Under the pieces are notes generated by a model that was given only the letters and a program-made list of their open reading frames with translations, was not told where the DNA came from and did not search any database. A stretch of 64,000 bases of DNA from Halanaeroarchaeum sulfurireducens (GTDB taxonomy: Archaea > Halobacteriota > Halobacteria > Halobacteriales > Halobacteriaceae): NCBI RefSeq assembly GCF_001011115.1, contig NZ_CP008874.1:1116001-1180000 (forward strand), written 5' to 3'. This document shows, in pieces, positions 44,976-54,342 of this stretch (within the stretch, counting starts at the first letter, position 1; each line of letters opens with the position of its first letter). Position numbers and translations under genes: made by a program.

Positions 44976-46154
44976 TCACAGCGCGTCCGCGCTCGTCGCA
45001 CAGTTATTGGGCCCGAGTTCGAGTTCGAAGGCCTGCCTGTCGGTGACGCTCTCCTGTCCGAGGTTTGTCGCGATGATGGTCTGGTAGTTCGTCGGGCGTG
45101 GCGGCATGTCCTCGAGAACACGCTCGACGAAGTCGTCCTCGGAAAGCGAGAGCATTTCCATCCTCTCGCGAAGGTCCCCTAGCGTGGCGGTGTACGTCCC
45201 GTCCTCGGCCGGTTGGGCGGCGCCGCTGTAGTGCCCGCCGGCGATGAGGAGATCGTCGGGATAGTCGAGAATCACGTTCTGAAGCGTCTCGTAAAGCGTC
45301 CTGGCCGCGTCCGTTGCGCCCTCGTCCCCGTGTTCGAGGTCCGGCCTGGCGACGCTTTCCGTAAAGAGGCCGTCGCCGGTCAACAGCACGCTATCGTCGA
45401 TACGATACGAGGTCATCCCGGAGGTGTGTCCCGGCGTGTGAACCGCCGTGACGACGGCGTCCCCAACGTGGAATTCCTCGCCGTCCGTCGCCGCCTGGAC
45501 CTCGTCCGCGTACGTCACGCCCCGTTCGATCGCCGGCTCGGGAAGGACGCCCACCGTGCCATTGCCCATGAGTCGACGGACTCCGCTGACGTGATCGGCG
45601 TGGATGTGGGTGTCGAACACGTACGAGAGATTCGCCTCGTGATCCGCCACGTCGGACCGATACCGATCCAGGAACGCTCGCAAGGGGTCGAAGACGGCCG
45701 CTTCGTCTCCATCGACGAGGAAGTAGGCCAGACACCCCGACGAGGGGCGCTGATACTGGTAGAGCGTCCCGGAGCCATCGTATCGCTCTACCGGCGTTGC
45801 GACGTACACACGAGCCCATCCCTCCATCCCCTCGTCGAGGTTCAGTGCGTCGATGCCGTGGTCCCGCAACGTGGCGGCGATGTCGGCACTCGTTACACCT
45901 TTCGCACAGACGACGACCAGCGGATCTCCTTCGGGAAGCGAGTCCAGGAGGTCGGCGTCCAGGTCGCCCTCGAATTCCTCCCCGGGCACGTTCACTGCAT
46001 CGACTTCGGGGCCGTCGATGTGCCACTCCTCGTAATCGGCTTCACTGCGGACGTCGAGAATCGCGACCGGGTCGTCGGCCTGTATCCGGTCGTATAGCTC
46101 GCGGGGATCGACTGCCCCGCCGTCGGGAGATGTCGTTGCGGGCTGTGATGTCAT
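44976..46154 (-). CDS. Rhodanese-MBL fusion (persulfide dioxygenase type)
   Basis: The 392-residue fusion has an N-terminal rhodanese domain with active-site Cys83 (VVVCAKGVTS). A metallo-beta-lactamase domain follows with THIHADH (His183, His185, Asp187, His188), PGHTSGMTSY and GGHYSG, the pattern of ETHE1-like persulfide dioxygenases. It would take sulfane sulfur onto the cysteine and oxidise it to sulfite. Start at ATG 46154; AAATAAGT at about 46182-46189 is its TATA box. The upstream frame (MKYLFARG) lies in the promoter. Confidence 0.87.
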   Translation of the reverse strand: MTSQPATTSPDGGAVDPRELYDRIQADDPVAILDVRSEADYEEWHIDGPEVDAVNVPGEEFEGDLDADLLDSLPEGDPLVVVCAKGVTSADIAATLRDHGIDALNLDEGMEGWARVYVATPVERYDGSGTLYQYQRPSSGCLAYFLVDGDEAAVFDPLRAFLDRYRSDVADHEANLSYVFDTHIHADHVSGVRRLMGNGTVGVLPEPAIERGVTYADEVQAATDGEEFHVGDAVVTAVHTPGHTSGMTSYRIDDSVLLTGDGLFTESVARPDLEHGDEGATDAARTLYETLQNVILDYPDDLLIAGGHYSGAAQPAEDGTYTATLGDLRERMEMLSLSEDDFVERVLEDMPPRPTNYQTIIATNLGQESVTDRQAFELELGPNNCATSADAL

Positions 46155-46318
46155 GTGGATCGAACGACGTAACCCACGGGCAAATAAGTATTTCATCGTC
46201 CCGACGAGATCCGCACCGAGGTCACCGAGACGTTTCGGAAACGGAGCCCAAAACCGCCGAACTCGAGTCGATTGTCCGATCTGGCGCTCGACGAGAGGAG
46301 CGATCCACGCGGGAAGCG

Positions 46319-46783
46319 TTACGGGTCCGTCGAGATCGATCCGATGGCCGTCACGAGCGGCCCGAGATCGGCGTCCCGGGGTGTCGAGACACGGGTAAGA
46401 ACTTGCCCGTTTACCGCGTCGCGCTCGATATCTCCGACCAGGATCGTGGGGACGTCGACCGATTTGAACCCCTCCGCGACGACGAACTCGTACTCGTCGT
46501 CCAGGAGATCGATCCCACGAGAGAGGCTCTCGTCGGGGTCGCGATCGGCATCGGTCCCCTCGACCCGGACCTGAAAGGTCAGTGACGGCGTGAGGCCCAC
46601 GACGGCGTCGGCACCGGCCTCCCGATGTCGGTACGTGTCTTTGCCCGGGGTGTCGACGTCGACGTCGTGGTGGATGGACTTCACCGTCGCGACGCGTCCC
46701 CGCTCCTTCAAGACGGGGACCAGACGCTCGACCAGCGTCGTCTTGCCGCTGTCCCGGTACCCCGCAATGGCGACCACGGTCAT
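46319..46783 (-). CDS. mobB: Molybdopterin-guanine dinucleotide biosynthesis adapter MobB
   Basis: This 154-residue P-loop GTPase has Walker A AGYRDSGKTTL, the conserved VATVKSIHHDVDVDTPGKDT and YEFVVAEGFKSVDVPTILV. MobB assists MobA in making the bis-MGD cofactor. The matching mobA is at 52692-53360 in the same window, though not adjacent. A TATA box for the next gene (46872-46879) lies in the divergent gap. Confidence 0.9.
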   Translation of the reverse strand: MTVVAIAGYRDSGKTTLVERLVPVLKERGRVATVKSIHHDVDVDTPGKDTYRHREAGADAVVGLTPSLTFQVRVEGTDADRDPDESLSRGIDLLDDEYEFVVAEGFKSVDVPTILVGDIERDAVNGQVLTRVSTPRDADLGPLVTAIGSISTDP

Positions 46784-46908
46784 CGTCCAGAGTCTAGAAT
46801 CGGAGGCACATAGGTGGGTCGAACCGAGGTTCCGGGTGGCGACTGGCCCGTCGAACCTCCGGAGCGAACAGCAAAATTATATCAGGGTGTCCGAACCCAC
46901 GTTGTAGC

Positions 46909-48021
46909 ATGCAATCGGGGAAGGTCCTGGGGATCCTCATCGTGACGGTCGTTCTGACGACGGCCGTCACCCCTGCAGGCGGCGCCATCCAGAGCGACCT
47001 CGCCGCGCCGGGGGACGTCGATCCCGATTCCGTCCACATCGGCGTCGACGTACGACCCGACGGGAGCGCCGAGTGGACGATCCAGTACCGCGTCGCACTG
47101 AACGACGAAAACGAGACTGCGGCGTACGAGGATATCGTCGCGGACGTCGAGAACAACTCCTCTGCGTACGTCGACCGGTTCGCGTCGCGGATCAACGCGA
47201 CCGTCGACGAAGCGGAGACTGAAACAGGCCGATCGATGTCCGCGTCGAACTTCTCCGTCACGGCGAAGATAAGCGGCTTGACCCAGTCCTATGGAACCAC
47301 GACGTACACCTTCGTATGGCATGGCTTTGCCGCCACCGAGGGCGAAACGCTAAGGGTGGGCGACGCGCTTCGCGGATTCTTCCTCGACACTAGCACCACG
47401 ATGCGTGTCACGTGGCTCGACGACTACACCGCGACGACAGTGCTACCCTCGCCGAGTGACCAACAGGCCACGTGGGTCGTCTGGCAGGGGCCGATCGAAT
47501 TCGGCGAAGACGAACCCCAGATCGTTCTCGAACCTGATGCCTCGGAGCCCGGCGACGCGGAAACGACAGGTTCGTCCGCTGGTCCAACGACGGCCGTCAC
47601 TGATGGCTCGAATGACGCGCTACTCCTCGTGGCCCTCGTCATCGGCACACTCCTTGCACTCTCGTTCATCGTCGCGTGGTACTACAGAACCCGTGAGGAA
47701 CGAGGTGGCCCCGCCGGATCGACGACTGTTGGCGGCCCCGACAGCGCCACTCCCGAGGAGACTTCCGTACCGCCACCCCAACCCGTGGAGGAGAGTGCCC
47801 CACCCGAAGAGCTACTGAGCAACGAAGAGCGAGTGATCAGATTCCTCGCCGACCACGGAGGCCGAGCGAAACAACAGGAACTGGTCGACGGACTCGACTG
47901 GACGGAGGCCAAAACGAGCCAGGTGCTCTCCTCGATGGCCGAGGAGGGCACCGTCGAGAAGTTCCGCATCGGCCGCGAGAACGTCGTGAAACTTCCGGAG
48001 GACGATACCGATGAGATCTGA
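46909..48021 (+). CDS. Membrane-anchored winged-helix regulator with extracellular domain
   Basis: The 370-residue protein has a signal peptide (VLGILIVTVVLTTAVTPAGG), then an extracellular domain (about 35-215) with DVRPDGSAEWTIQYRVALND of the DUF7345 kind. One membrane helix (about 237-260) is followed by a Pro-rich linker. The cytoplasmic winged helix reads LSNEERVIRFLADHGGRAKQQELVDGLDWTEAKTSQVLSSM. It is a one-component sensor that could pass an outside signal straight to DNA. AATTAT at about 46875-46880 is 29 nt before ATG (leaderless). A secreted protein gene follows. Confidence 0.85.
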   Translation: MQSGKVLGILIVTVVLTTAVTPAGGAIQSDLAAPGDVDPDSVHIGVDVRPDGSAEWTIQYRVALNDENETAAYEDIVADVENNSSAYVDRFASRINATVDEAETETGRSMSASNFSVTAKISGLTQSYGTTTYTFVWHGFAATEGETLRVGDALRGFFLDTSTTMRVTWLDDYTATTVLPSPSDQQATWVVWQGPIEFGEDEPQIVLEPDASEPGDAETTGSSAGPTTAVTDGSNDALLLVALVIGTLLALSFIVAWYYRTREERGGPAGSTTVGGPDSATPEETSVPPPQPVEESAPPEELLSNEERVIRFLADHGGRAKQQELVDGLDWTEAKTSQVLSSMAEEGTVEKFRIGRENVVKLPEDDTDEI

Positions 48022-48112
48022 GGACACCGATGGGGGTCAATTCGGCTTAATTGGAGTGAATTCACGCGCACAGTCGTGGGGACATAAGTTCTCTGTCGAC
48101 CGAGAAGGGAGT

Positions 48113-49213
48113 ATGAATAGAGTCGTGGTGATGACGACAGCCCTCGTGGTCGTCGCCCTCGTGACGGCGGGAATCGGGGCTGTTGCCGGCACGACCGCCG
48201 GAACAGTCGGCTCCGGCCAGGTCGTCGCTGATTCCGCAAACATACCGACGAATTCGACAGAAAACGTCACGACGAACGCGACGACAAACGACACCGCCGC
48301 GAACGTCACGTCGGGCGCTCGCCTCGGCGGCGTTATCGGTGCCCAGCGGGCCGAACACGAGGCTGAAGTGGAGAGTCGATCATTCGAACTGGCCTACGAG
48401 TCGGCGGGCACGAACGACAGCAAGGCGGCTGTCGTGGCAAATCAGACCGAGCGGATAACGGAGCGACTCCGGATCCTCCAGAACGAGTCGGATCGGCTCG
48501 AACAGGAGCACGCGAACGACACTATCTCGGATGGGGCGTACTACGGCCAGCAGACCGCACTCGCCGCCCGCATCGAGGCTATCGAACGCCAGGCGAACCG
48601 GACCACAGCCAGTGCTCGATCACTTCCGGACGCGGCGCTGGAGGCCCGCGGTCTGAATAGAACTGATCTGCAAGCGCTCGATAACAGAACCCGTTCCGCG
48701 AATGCCGCGACGCCCGACGTCGCCAGAGAAATCGCCGGTGCCCAGGTCGGCCATCCGATCGGCCCGCCTGAGACCGTTCCGGGCGCTGCCGGGGGCCCAC
48801 CCGATCGGACCCCCAATACCCCGGGCGGGGCGCAGAATAATACCTCCGAAGCGGGGACCTCAATGGGAGGTCCGTCGCCCCCCGAGTCCTCGAACGGGAC
48901 ACCGGGACGGAGCGGTTCGGACGACACGACCCAGGGTTCGGTCGGAGCGGGAGGTGGGACCGCCACCGACAATTCCGCAACAGCAGGTCAGCCGTCGCCG
49001 GGTAGCGAGAAGGGCAAGAACGACGCCGACGACGCGGAATCGGACCCGTCGTCGCCGGGTGGCGAGAAAGGCAACAAGGGCGCCGATGACGCGGAATCGT
49101 CACCCTCGTCGCCGGGTGGCAATACCTCAGCGTCCGGTGGACCGAGTACCGCCGACCACCCCGTCTTTGGTAGTTCCTCGGCGATCGAGTTCGTTCTCGG
49201 ATTTTTCGGCTAA
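48113..49213 (+). CDS. Secreted coiled-coil protein with low-complexity tail (DUF7096-like)
   Basis: The 366-residue protein has a signal peptide (VVVMTTALVVVALVTAGIGA) and Asn-x-Thr sequons. A helical region (about 70-165) follows, with RLGGVIGAQRAEHEAEVESR and RITERLRILQNESDRLEQEH. Then comes a long Gly/Pro/Ser/Asp tail with the SSPGGEKGNKGADDAE repeats, and a hydrophobic end (AIEFVLGFFG). It may associate with the membrane regulator encoded 91 bp upstream. An SD-like GAAGGGAG precedes the ATG at 48113. The start is set by the signal peptide, not the longer frame. Confidence 0.8.
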   Translation: MNRVVVMTTALVVVALVTAGIGAVAGTTAGTVGSGQVVADSANIPTNSTENVTTNATTNDTAANVTSGARLGGVIGAQRAEHEAEVESRSFELAYESAGTNDSKAAVVANQTERITERLRILQNESDRLEQEHANDTISDGAYYGQQTALAARIEAIERQANRTTASARSLPDAALEARGLNRTDLQALDNRTRSANAATPDVAREIAGAQVGHPIGPPETVPGAAGGPPDRTPNTPGGAQNNTSEAGTSMGGPSPPESSNGTPGRSGSDDTTQGSVGAGGGTATDNSATAGQPSPGSEKGKNDADDAESDPSSPGGEKGNKGADDAESSPSSPGGNTSASGGPSTADHPVFGSSSAIEFVLGFFG

Positions 49214-49233
49214 CCAATCGGCCCGATCGACCG

Positions 49234-49434
49234 TCATTTTCGCGCCATCTCGACAATGACGATGATGGCGATGATGAGCGTCCCGAACCCGGCGACGGCG
49301 AACCAGAGCCCCGCGACCACGGTCGGCGCTCGAACGGAAGTGAGAACGAACCAGAGAACCGTGAATATCCCCACCAGGACGAGAACAAGAATGTAGGCCC
49401 GCACAAACAGCGAAACGTACCGACCGATGTTCAT
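49234..49434 (-). CDS. Small two-helix membrane protein
   Basis: This 66-residue protein (MNIGRYVSLFVRAYILVLV) has two hydrophobic helices spanning most of the chain, with a short loop around VRAPTVVAG. Start at ATG 49434; a longer frame to 49461 is not supported. Unknown function; it converges with the secreted protein gene 20 bp away. Confidence 0.72.
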   Translation of the reverse strand: MNIGRYVSLFVRAYILVLVLVGIFTVLWFVLTSVRAPTVVAGLWFAVAGFGTLIIAIIVIVEMARK

Positions 49435-49526
49435 AGCGTCCCAAACATCCGGGACTGACAAAAGTCGGTCGACAGCGATCGGCCAGGACCAGAACTCACG
49501 TGTACGGGCCGTCCGTCCGAATTCGT

Positions 49527-49976
49527 ATGCGCGTGAGCGTCATCGGCGGTTCGGCGGTGAACGAAGGAGTATACGAGACCGCCCGTGTTCTGGGAACCCA
49601 ACTCGCGGAACGCGGGCACACGGTCGTCAGTGGGGGACTGACAGGCGTCATGGAGGCGACTGCTCGTGGGGTCGAACAGGCCGGCGGAACGACCATCGGC
49701 ATCATTCCGGGAACCGATCGCGACGACGCGAACCGATTCGTGGACACCGTCATCGCGACGGGTCTCGGGGACGCCCGGAACGCACTGGTCGCCCTCAACG
49801 GCGACGCGGTCATCGCGGTGGACGGTGGACCGGGCACGCTCTCGGAGATCGGTCACGCCCGCGCTCTCGACAAACCCGTCGCCGGCCTCGACACGTTCGA
49901 CGTCCCTGGCGTCCAGCCGGTCGAAACGCCGGAAGCGGCCGTCGAATACGTTGAGGGGGCTGTCGAAACGGATTGA
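49527..49976 (+). CDS. LOG-like Rossmann protein (TIGR00725 type)
   Basis: This 149-residue protein starts MRVSVIGGSAVNEGVYETA and has the motifs GGLTGVMEATARGVEQAGG and VDGGPGTLSEIGHA of the LOG/TIGR00725 group. Related proteins bind or cleave nucleotide monophosphates (cytokinin-type phosphoribohydrolases), but this branch has no proven activity. Start at ATG 49527; the upstream frame lies in the promoter region. Confidence 0.87.
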   Translation: MRVSVIGGSAVNEGVYETARVLGTQLAERGHTVVSGGLTGVMEATARGVEQAGGTTIGIIPGTDRDDANRFVDTVIATGLGDARNALVALNGDAVIAVDGGPGTLSEIGHARALDKPVAGLDTFDVPGVQPVETPEAAVEYVEGAVETD

Positions 49977-50060
49977 CCACGAGGCAGGTTCGAAAACGTC
50001 TCAGTTCCTCATCGTCAGTGGATCCTCTCGAGCACGAGACCTTGCATCGAGGCCCGTGAT

Positions 50061-51239
50061 TCACTCCTGGTCACTGAACCCCGATTCGACGACGCGAAAC
50101 CCGCCCGTTTCCGCTCGTCCCGAGAGTTCCTGCTGTGGGAAGGGAATCTTGATCCCTTCGCGTTCGAAGGCTCGTTTCACGGCCCGAACCGCTGCACTCG
50201 TGGCCTTCGCTCTGCGCCGAGCGCTCGGCTTGTCGATCCAGAAGCGCAGTTCGAGAACGACCGCCGAGTCCGCAAATCGACTGGTGATAGCGACTGGCCG
50301 CGGCACGGACAAAATATTGTCGACGTCCGAAATCGCATCCACCGCGACTTTCTGGGCCTGCTCCGGGTCCGCGTCGTAATCGATGCCCACCTCGACGACC
50401 AACCTGAGCCGTCCCTTCCGGGATCGGTTGATGATGGTCGAATTGCTCACCATGTCGTTCGGAAGGACGACGTATTCCCCGTCGAAGTTCTCCATTCGTG
50501 TGTTGACGATGGTGATGTCGGTGACGATACCCTCTTCGTCACCGATCTGCACCCAGTCGCCGATCTCGAAGGGGCGTGAGAACATCAAAACGAAGCCCGC
50601 GAGAAGGGATCCGAGCGTTTGCTGGGCGGCGATACCGACGACGATGCCCAGAAACCCGGCACCGACCAGCATCCCGCTGAGATCCACACCCCACATCGTG
50701 AGCGCGGCCAGGGACACCGCAGTAAAGAGGACGATCTGGAGGACACGAAAGGTGATCTCCTCCTGGTGTTTGGTGAACTGCTCGGAGCGTTCGGTAACGT
50801 GGTCCAGCCAGGAGTCGAGCACGTCGACGCCGATCCACGCGAGAAGGAATAACAGGATCGTCAGGGCGATCTGACCCAGAATCGGAACGGACAACGATAG
50901 GGCTGTCAGGGTTCCGAGAACGATGTTGGATTGACCCCAGACGATGAGGATGGCAAAGACGGTAACGAAGGCGAGAATTACCTGGATGGTCTGGACCAGC
51001 AACCGTTCAGTGACCCACCACGGCGCCACAGCGGCGAGTCGCTCGACGCGCTCCTCGACCGGACCGCGGACGACCGTTACCGAGATGAACCGTCGCGTCT
51101 GGTGGACCAGTATCGGGAGGGCGAGGCGGGCGAAAAGGTGGGCCGCGATGACGAGGCCGATCGTCGTCGCGATTCGTCCCTCGAGCGACATCGGTCCCTC
51201 GAAGGTCACTGTTGGCGTGAGTCCCACCCAATCGCTCAT
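50061..51239 (-). CDS. Small-conductance mechanosensitive channel (MscS family)
   Basis: The 392-residue channel has several N-terminal helices, the pore-lining TM3 with VGAGFLGIVVGIAAQQTLGSLLAG, then the cytoplasmic beta domain (FEIGDWVQIGDEEGIVTDITIVNTRM). The C-terminal cage contains SRFADSAVVLELRFWI. It opens under membrane tension and releases solutes after a drop in salinity, a basic need for halophiles. It is divergent from the flavoprotein gene. Confidence 0.92.
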   Translation of the reverse strand: MSDWVGLTPTVTFEGPMSLEGRIATTIGLVIAAHLFARLALPILVHQTRRFISVTVVRGPVEERVERLAAVAPWWVTERLLVQTIQVILAFVTVFAILIVWGQSNIVLGTLTALSLSVPILGQIALTILLFLLAWIGVDVLDSWLDHVTERSEQFTKHQEEITFRVLQIVLFTAVSLAALTMWGVDLSGMLVGAGFLGIVVGIAAQQTLGSLLAGFVLMFSRPFEIGDWVQIGDEEGIVTDITIVNTRMENFDGEYVVLPNDMVSNSTIINRSRKGRLRLVVEVGIDYDADPEQAQKVAVDAISDVDNILSVPRPVAITSRFADSAVVLELRFWIDKPSARRRAKATSAAVRAVKRAFEREGIKIPFPQQELSGRAETGGFRVVESGFSDQE

Positions 51240-51256
51240 CGGTGGCTATTCACCCG

Positions 51257-51268
51257 CTACGTACGTAG
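51257..51268. promoter_or_regulatory. Perfect palindrome in a divergent promoter region
   Basis: CTACGTACGTAG, 12 bases with perfect dyad symmetry, lies 18 bp upstream of the MscS start and about 30 bp upstream of the ATTTATA box of the flavoprotein gene. It is a candidate operator that could act on either gene. Confidence 0.35.
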
Positions 51269-51329
51269 TCATTGGGATTTTCGAGTCTGTGGCGAACGAT
51301 TTATACGGGAAATGCGCCACCGTGAGAAT

Positions 51330-52712
51330 ATGCAACGGGTGGACGTGGCCATCGTCGGTGGCGGTCCCGCGGGAACGTCAGCAGCCATTGCCGCTGCTGA
51401 GCGGGGAGCCGACGCAATCGTCATTGAAAAGGGGGTGCCGCGGTCCGACCGGGATCGTCTCGGCCCCGACTCGACGGACGCCGCTGGCTTTCTCGATTAC
51501 TGGGTCGACATCGCAGACATCGACGTCGAAGCCCTGCCCGAGGACGTGATCCTTCGGGAAATCGACGGCGCCGATTTCGTGGGTCCGAACGAGCACGTCG
51601 CGATCGATCGGACGGGGCTGCCGTCATCGTACGACGGGTTCGGATTTACGTTCGATCGGACTCGTCTGGATGACCACCTCCGGGACCGGGCGGAGCAGAT
51701 GGGTGCGGAATATCGGGTGGGAACCGCGGTCAGGTCCGTCGAGACCGATCTGACTGGGACTCCCGAACATACGCTTCGGCTCGCGGACGGGTCGGAAATC
51801 GTCTCCTCGCAGTTGATCCTCGCGGACGGTCCTCAGCGGCAGGTCACGATACCGGTTCTCGACCAGTACCTGCCGGCTGATCGACAGGCTTCGAGCGTCA
51901 TGAATCCACGATCCGCCAACCACATCGCCTACCAGGAATACCGGGAGTTCCCCGAGGAGGTGTTCGATCCCTCCCGGCTCTCCTTCTGGTGGGGGTGGAT
52001 GCCCGGAGAGACTGCCTATCCATGGATATTTCCGAACGCGGGGTCCGTCGCCCGCATCGGGTTGACCATGCCCATCGGAATGGATATCGGCGACGTGAGC
52101 GATCGCGACGCCTATCGGTTGCTGAAGCCGGAAGACGAGAGATTTCCGACGGGTCGCGTTCTCGTCAGGCGAATGCTCGACGAACTGTACGGGGACGAGT
52201 ACGACGTAGAGACGGACTTTCCCGTGCTGGAATCGGGGCACGGAAAGAGCGACGGGACCGAGACCTATCCGATCTCATCGACGAAGCCCATCGACTCGCC
52301 GACCGACGCGAACATCGCCGTCGTTGGCGGGGCAATGGGAACGACATCGGCGTTCCACGAGGGCGGCGATCACGTCGCCATACGGACCGGGAAGATCGCT
52401 GGCCGACTGGCTGCGACCGACTCTCTCGATCGGTACAACCGATCCTGGAAGGAGGCGATCGGCGAAGAAGTCCGCAGGAATGTCGCCATGGCGTCCATCG
52501 TCGAGGCGTACACGCCGGCGGACTGGGACCACGTCTTCCGGACGGTGAGGGATATCCTCTCGTATCGCGACGGCGGATCCATGATCGATTTTTCGAGCGT
52601 GAGAACGGGATTCGACGCGCTTTCCCTCCTCACACGGTACGAGTGGCGACGGTTCCTACAGCGTGGCGATCGGTGTGCGATGATCCAGGAATCAACGTAC
52701 TCCGTTCGGTGA
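51330..52712 (+). CDS. Geranylgeranyl-reductase-like FAD oxidoreductase
   Basis: The 460-residue flavoprotein has the FAD motif VDVAIVGGGPAGTSAAIAAAERGAD and the family triplet PRSDRD. A digeranylgeranylglycerophospholipid reductase-like middle section carries PYPWIFP-like text (AYPWIFPNAGSVARIG). The C-terminal part IAVVGGAMGTTSAFHEGGDH closes the FAD site. Such enzymes reduce isoprenoid double bonds of archaeal lipids, but several paralogues exist and the substrate is unclear. ATTTATA at about 51298-51304 favours the leaderless ATG at 51330 over 51312. Confidence 0.85.
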   Translation: MQRVDVAIVGGGPAGTSAAIAAAERGADAIVIEKGVPRSDRDRLGPDSTDAAGFLDYWVDIADIDVEALPEDVILREIDGADFVGPNEHVAIDRTGLPSSYDGFGFTFDRTRLDDHLRDRAEQMGAEYRVGTAVRSVETDLTGTPEHTLRLADGSEIVSSQLILADGPQRQVTIPVLDQYLPADRQASSVMNPRSANHIAYQEYREFPEEVFDPSRLSFWWGWMPGETAYPWIFPNAGSVARIGLTMPIGMDIGDVSDRDAYRLLKPEDERFPTGRVLVRRMLDELYGDEYDVETDFPVLESGHGKSDGTETYPISSTKPIDSPTDANIAVVGGAMGTTSAFHEGGDHVAIRTGKIAGRLAATDSLDRYNRSWKEAIGEEVRRNVAMASIVEAYTPADWDHVFRTVRDILSYRDGGSMIDFSSVRTGFDALSLLTRYEWRRFLQRGDRCAMIQESTYSVR

Positions 52713-53360
52713 GTCGGAGAAAGCACTCTCGGCAGTCTCCTCCTGGCTTCGTTCCACGTACCGTTCGGCCTCCCGGCGGTCCGCCGGGGTGTTGACGTTC
52801 CGGAGCGACCAGCGTTCGCCGTCACCTGACACGGGGACCGCGTCGAACGACAGTCGACCGACGGCCGTGGCGGGGCTCTCGATTCCGTCCTCGAGGGCCT
52901 CGCTCGTCACGCGAAGTGTGCGATCCGTCTCATAGACAGCCTGGAGGGGCTGTAGCCACTCGCCATCCTCGCCCCGTTCGACCGGTATCGCTGCCTCCGT
53001 CCCGTTCGCTCGCTCGAAGAGCGTTTCGACGAACTTCCGGTCGACGAAGGGCATGTCACACGCGACGACGAGGGTGTACTCCGCTGCCGACCGCTCGAGA
53101 CCAACAACCATGCCCGCCAGCGGCCCGCGGTCCGGGACGTCGTCGAAGGCGAACCCATACTGAACGTCGAGATCCGCGAGCGCGGTCTCGATGGACCGTC
53201 GCTGATCGGTTCGCACGTTCACGACGATGTCGTCGACGAGTGGGGCGACGGTCGAGACGACCCGGCGGATCATCGGCTCGCCGGCCACGTCGGCGACGGC
53301 CTTGTCAGCGTCCCCGAACCGTGTGGAAAATCCGCCAGCGAGGACGACGGCCCCTTTCAT
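52692..53360 (-). CDS. mobA: Molybdenum cofactor guanylyltransferase
   Basis: The 222-residue nucleotidyltransferase has GAVVLAGGFSTRFGDADKAVADVAGEPM (the GTP-binding loop with conserved Lys) and VVACDMPFVDRKFVETLF (metal-binding Asp). The C-terminal region LRNVNTPADRREAER fits MobA. It joins GMP to molybdopterin for MGD-type enzymes. Its 3' end overlaps the flavoprotein gene by 21 bp, convergent. Confidence 0.92.
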   Translation of the reverse strand: MKGAVVLAGGFSTRFGDADKAVADVAGEPMIRRVVSTVAPLVDDIVVNVRTDQRRSIETALADLDVQYGFAFDDVPDRGPLAGMVVGLERSAAEYTLVVACDMPFVDRKFVETLFERANGTEAAIPVERGEDGEWLQPLQAVYETDRTLRVTSEALEDGIESPATAVGRLSFDAVPVSGDGERWSLRNVNTPADRREAERYVERSQEETAESAFSDSPNGVR

Positions 53361-53469
53361 ACTCGCACAGAAGTGATTCCTGCCGAAAAGTCATTCGCCT
53401 GGTGCCATCTCGCGGAGAGAGCACCCCCGAGCCAAAGGGTCATTAGTGTCCCTCCACGAGATTTCGACG

Positions 53470-54342
53470 ATGATTACGGTCGAGACGGTGGAGAAACGAT
53501 ACGGCGACGTTCGGGCAGTCCGGGATATCGATTTCTCCGTCGACTCGGGCGAGGTCTTCGGACTGGTGGGTCCGAACGGGGCGGGCAAGACGTCGACGTT
53601 GAAAATGATCGTGGGGCTGGTCGAACCGACGGCGGGCCACATCACCGTGAACGGCCTCGACCCGTCCGACACGGGGATGCGCGAGACACTCGGGTACCTG
53701 CCCGAGGAGTCGCCACTGTACGACGAGATGACGCCGCGAAGCTACCTTCGCTTTTTCGCCGACCTCTACGGCGTACCACGCCCGACTGCCGACGAGCGAA
53801 TCGCGCGAGCCCTCGACAGACTCGAGCTGGACGTCCGGGACCGTCCCGTCGGCGACTTCTCGAAGGGAATGAAACGGAAGGTCGCCATCGCCCGCTCGCT
53901 CGTCAACGATCCCGACGTGCTCGTCTACGACGAACCGGCGAGCGGCCTCGATCCGGCGACCACGCATACCGTCGTCGAGTTCACCCGGGAACTGGCCGAG
54001 GCAGGAAAGACCGTCCTGTTCAGCGCACACGACCTCTATCACGTCGAGAGCGTCTGTGATCGCGTCGCGATCGTGCGAGACGGGGAGATTGCGGCGAAAG
54101 GGGCCATCGAGGAGATCCGGAACCGACACGGGACCGTCGAGTATCGTGTCTTCACCGACGTCCCGCTGGAGGCCACGACGGCCGTCGGCGATCGCTGGGT
54201 GACGTCGGTCTCGTCGATGGACGCCGTCGATCGTCTCCGTGAGCGCGCGAACGAGGCTGGCGGTTCAGTCGTCGACATTCGGACACGGGAGTCCAGCCTC
54301 GAAGAGCTGTTCCTCGAAGTGACCGCGGACGGTGACGAATGA
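53470..54342 (+). CDS. ABC transporter ATP-binding protein
   Basis: The 290-residue ATPase has Walker A GPNGAGKTS, a Q-loop region (GYLPEESPLYDEMTP), the signature motif DFSKGMKRKVAIARSL (FSKGM instead of LSGGQ, as in ABC-2 exporters), Walker B VLVYDEPASGLDP and H-loop SAHDLYHVES. The C-terminal extension (about 220-290) is typical of the NatA/CcmA-like group. Its stop overlaps the first permease start (ATGA at 54339), so the genes are coupled. Start at ATG 53470. Confidence 0.93.
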   Translation: MITVETVEKRYGDVRAVRDIDFSVDSGEVFGLVGPNGAGKTSTLKMIVGLVEPTAGHITVNGLDPSDTGMRETLGYLPEESPLYDEMTPRSYLRFFADLYGVPRPTADERIARALDRLELDVRDRPVGDFSKGMKRKVAIARSLVNDPDVLVYDEPASGLDPATTHTVVEFTRELAEAGKTVLFSAHDLYHVESVCDRVAIVRDGEIAAKGAIEEIRNRHGTVEYRVFTDVPLEATTAVGDRWVTSVSSMDAVDRLRERANEAGGSVVDIRTRESSLEELFLEVTADGDE

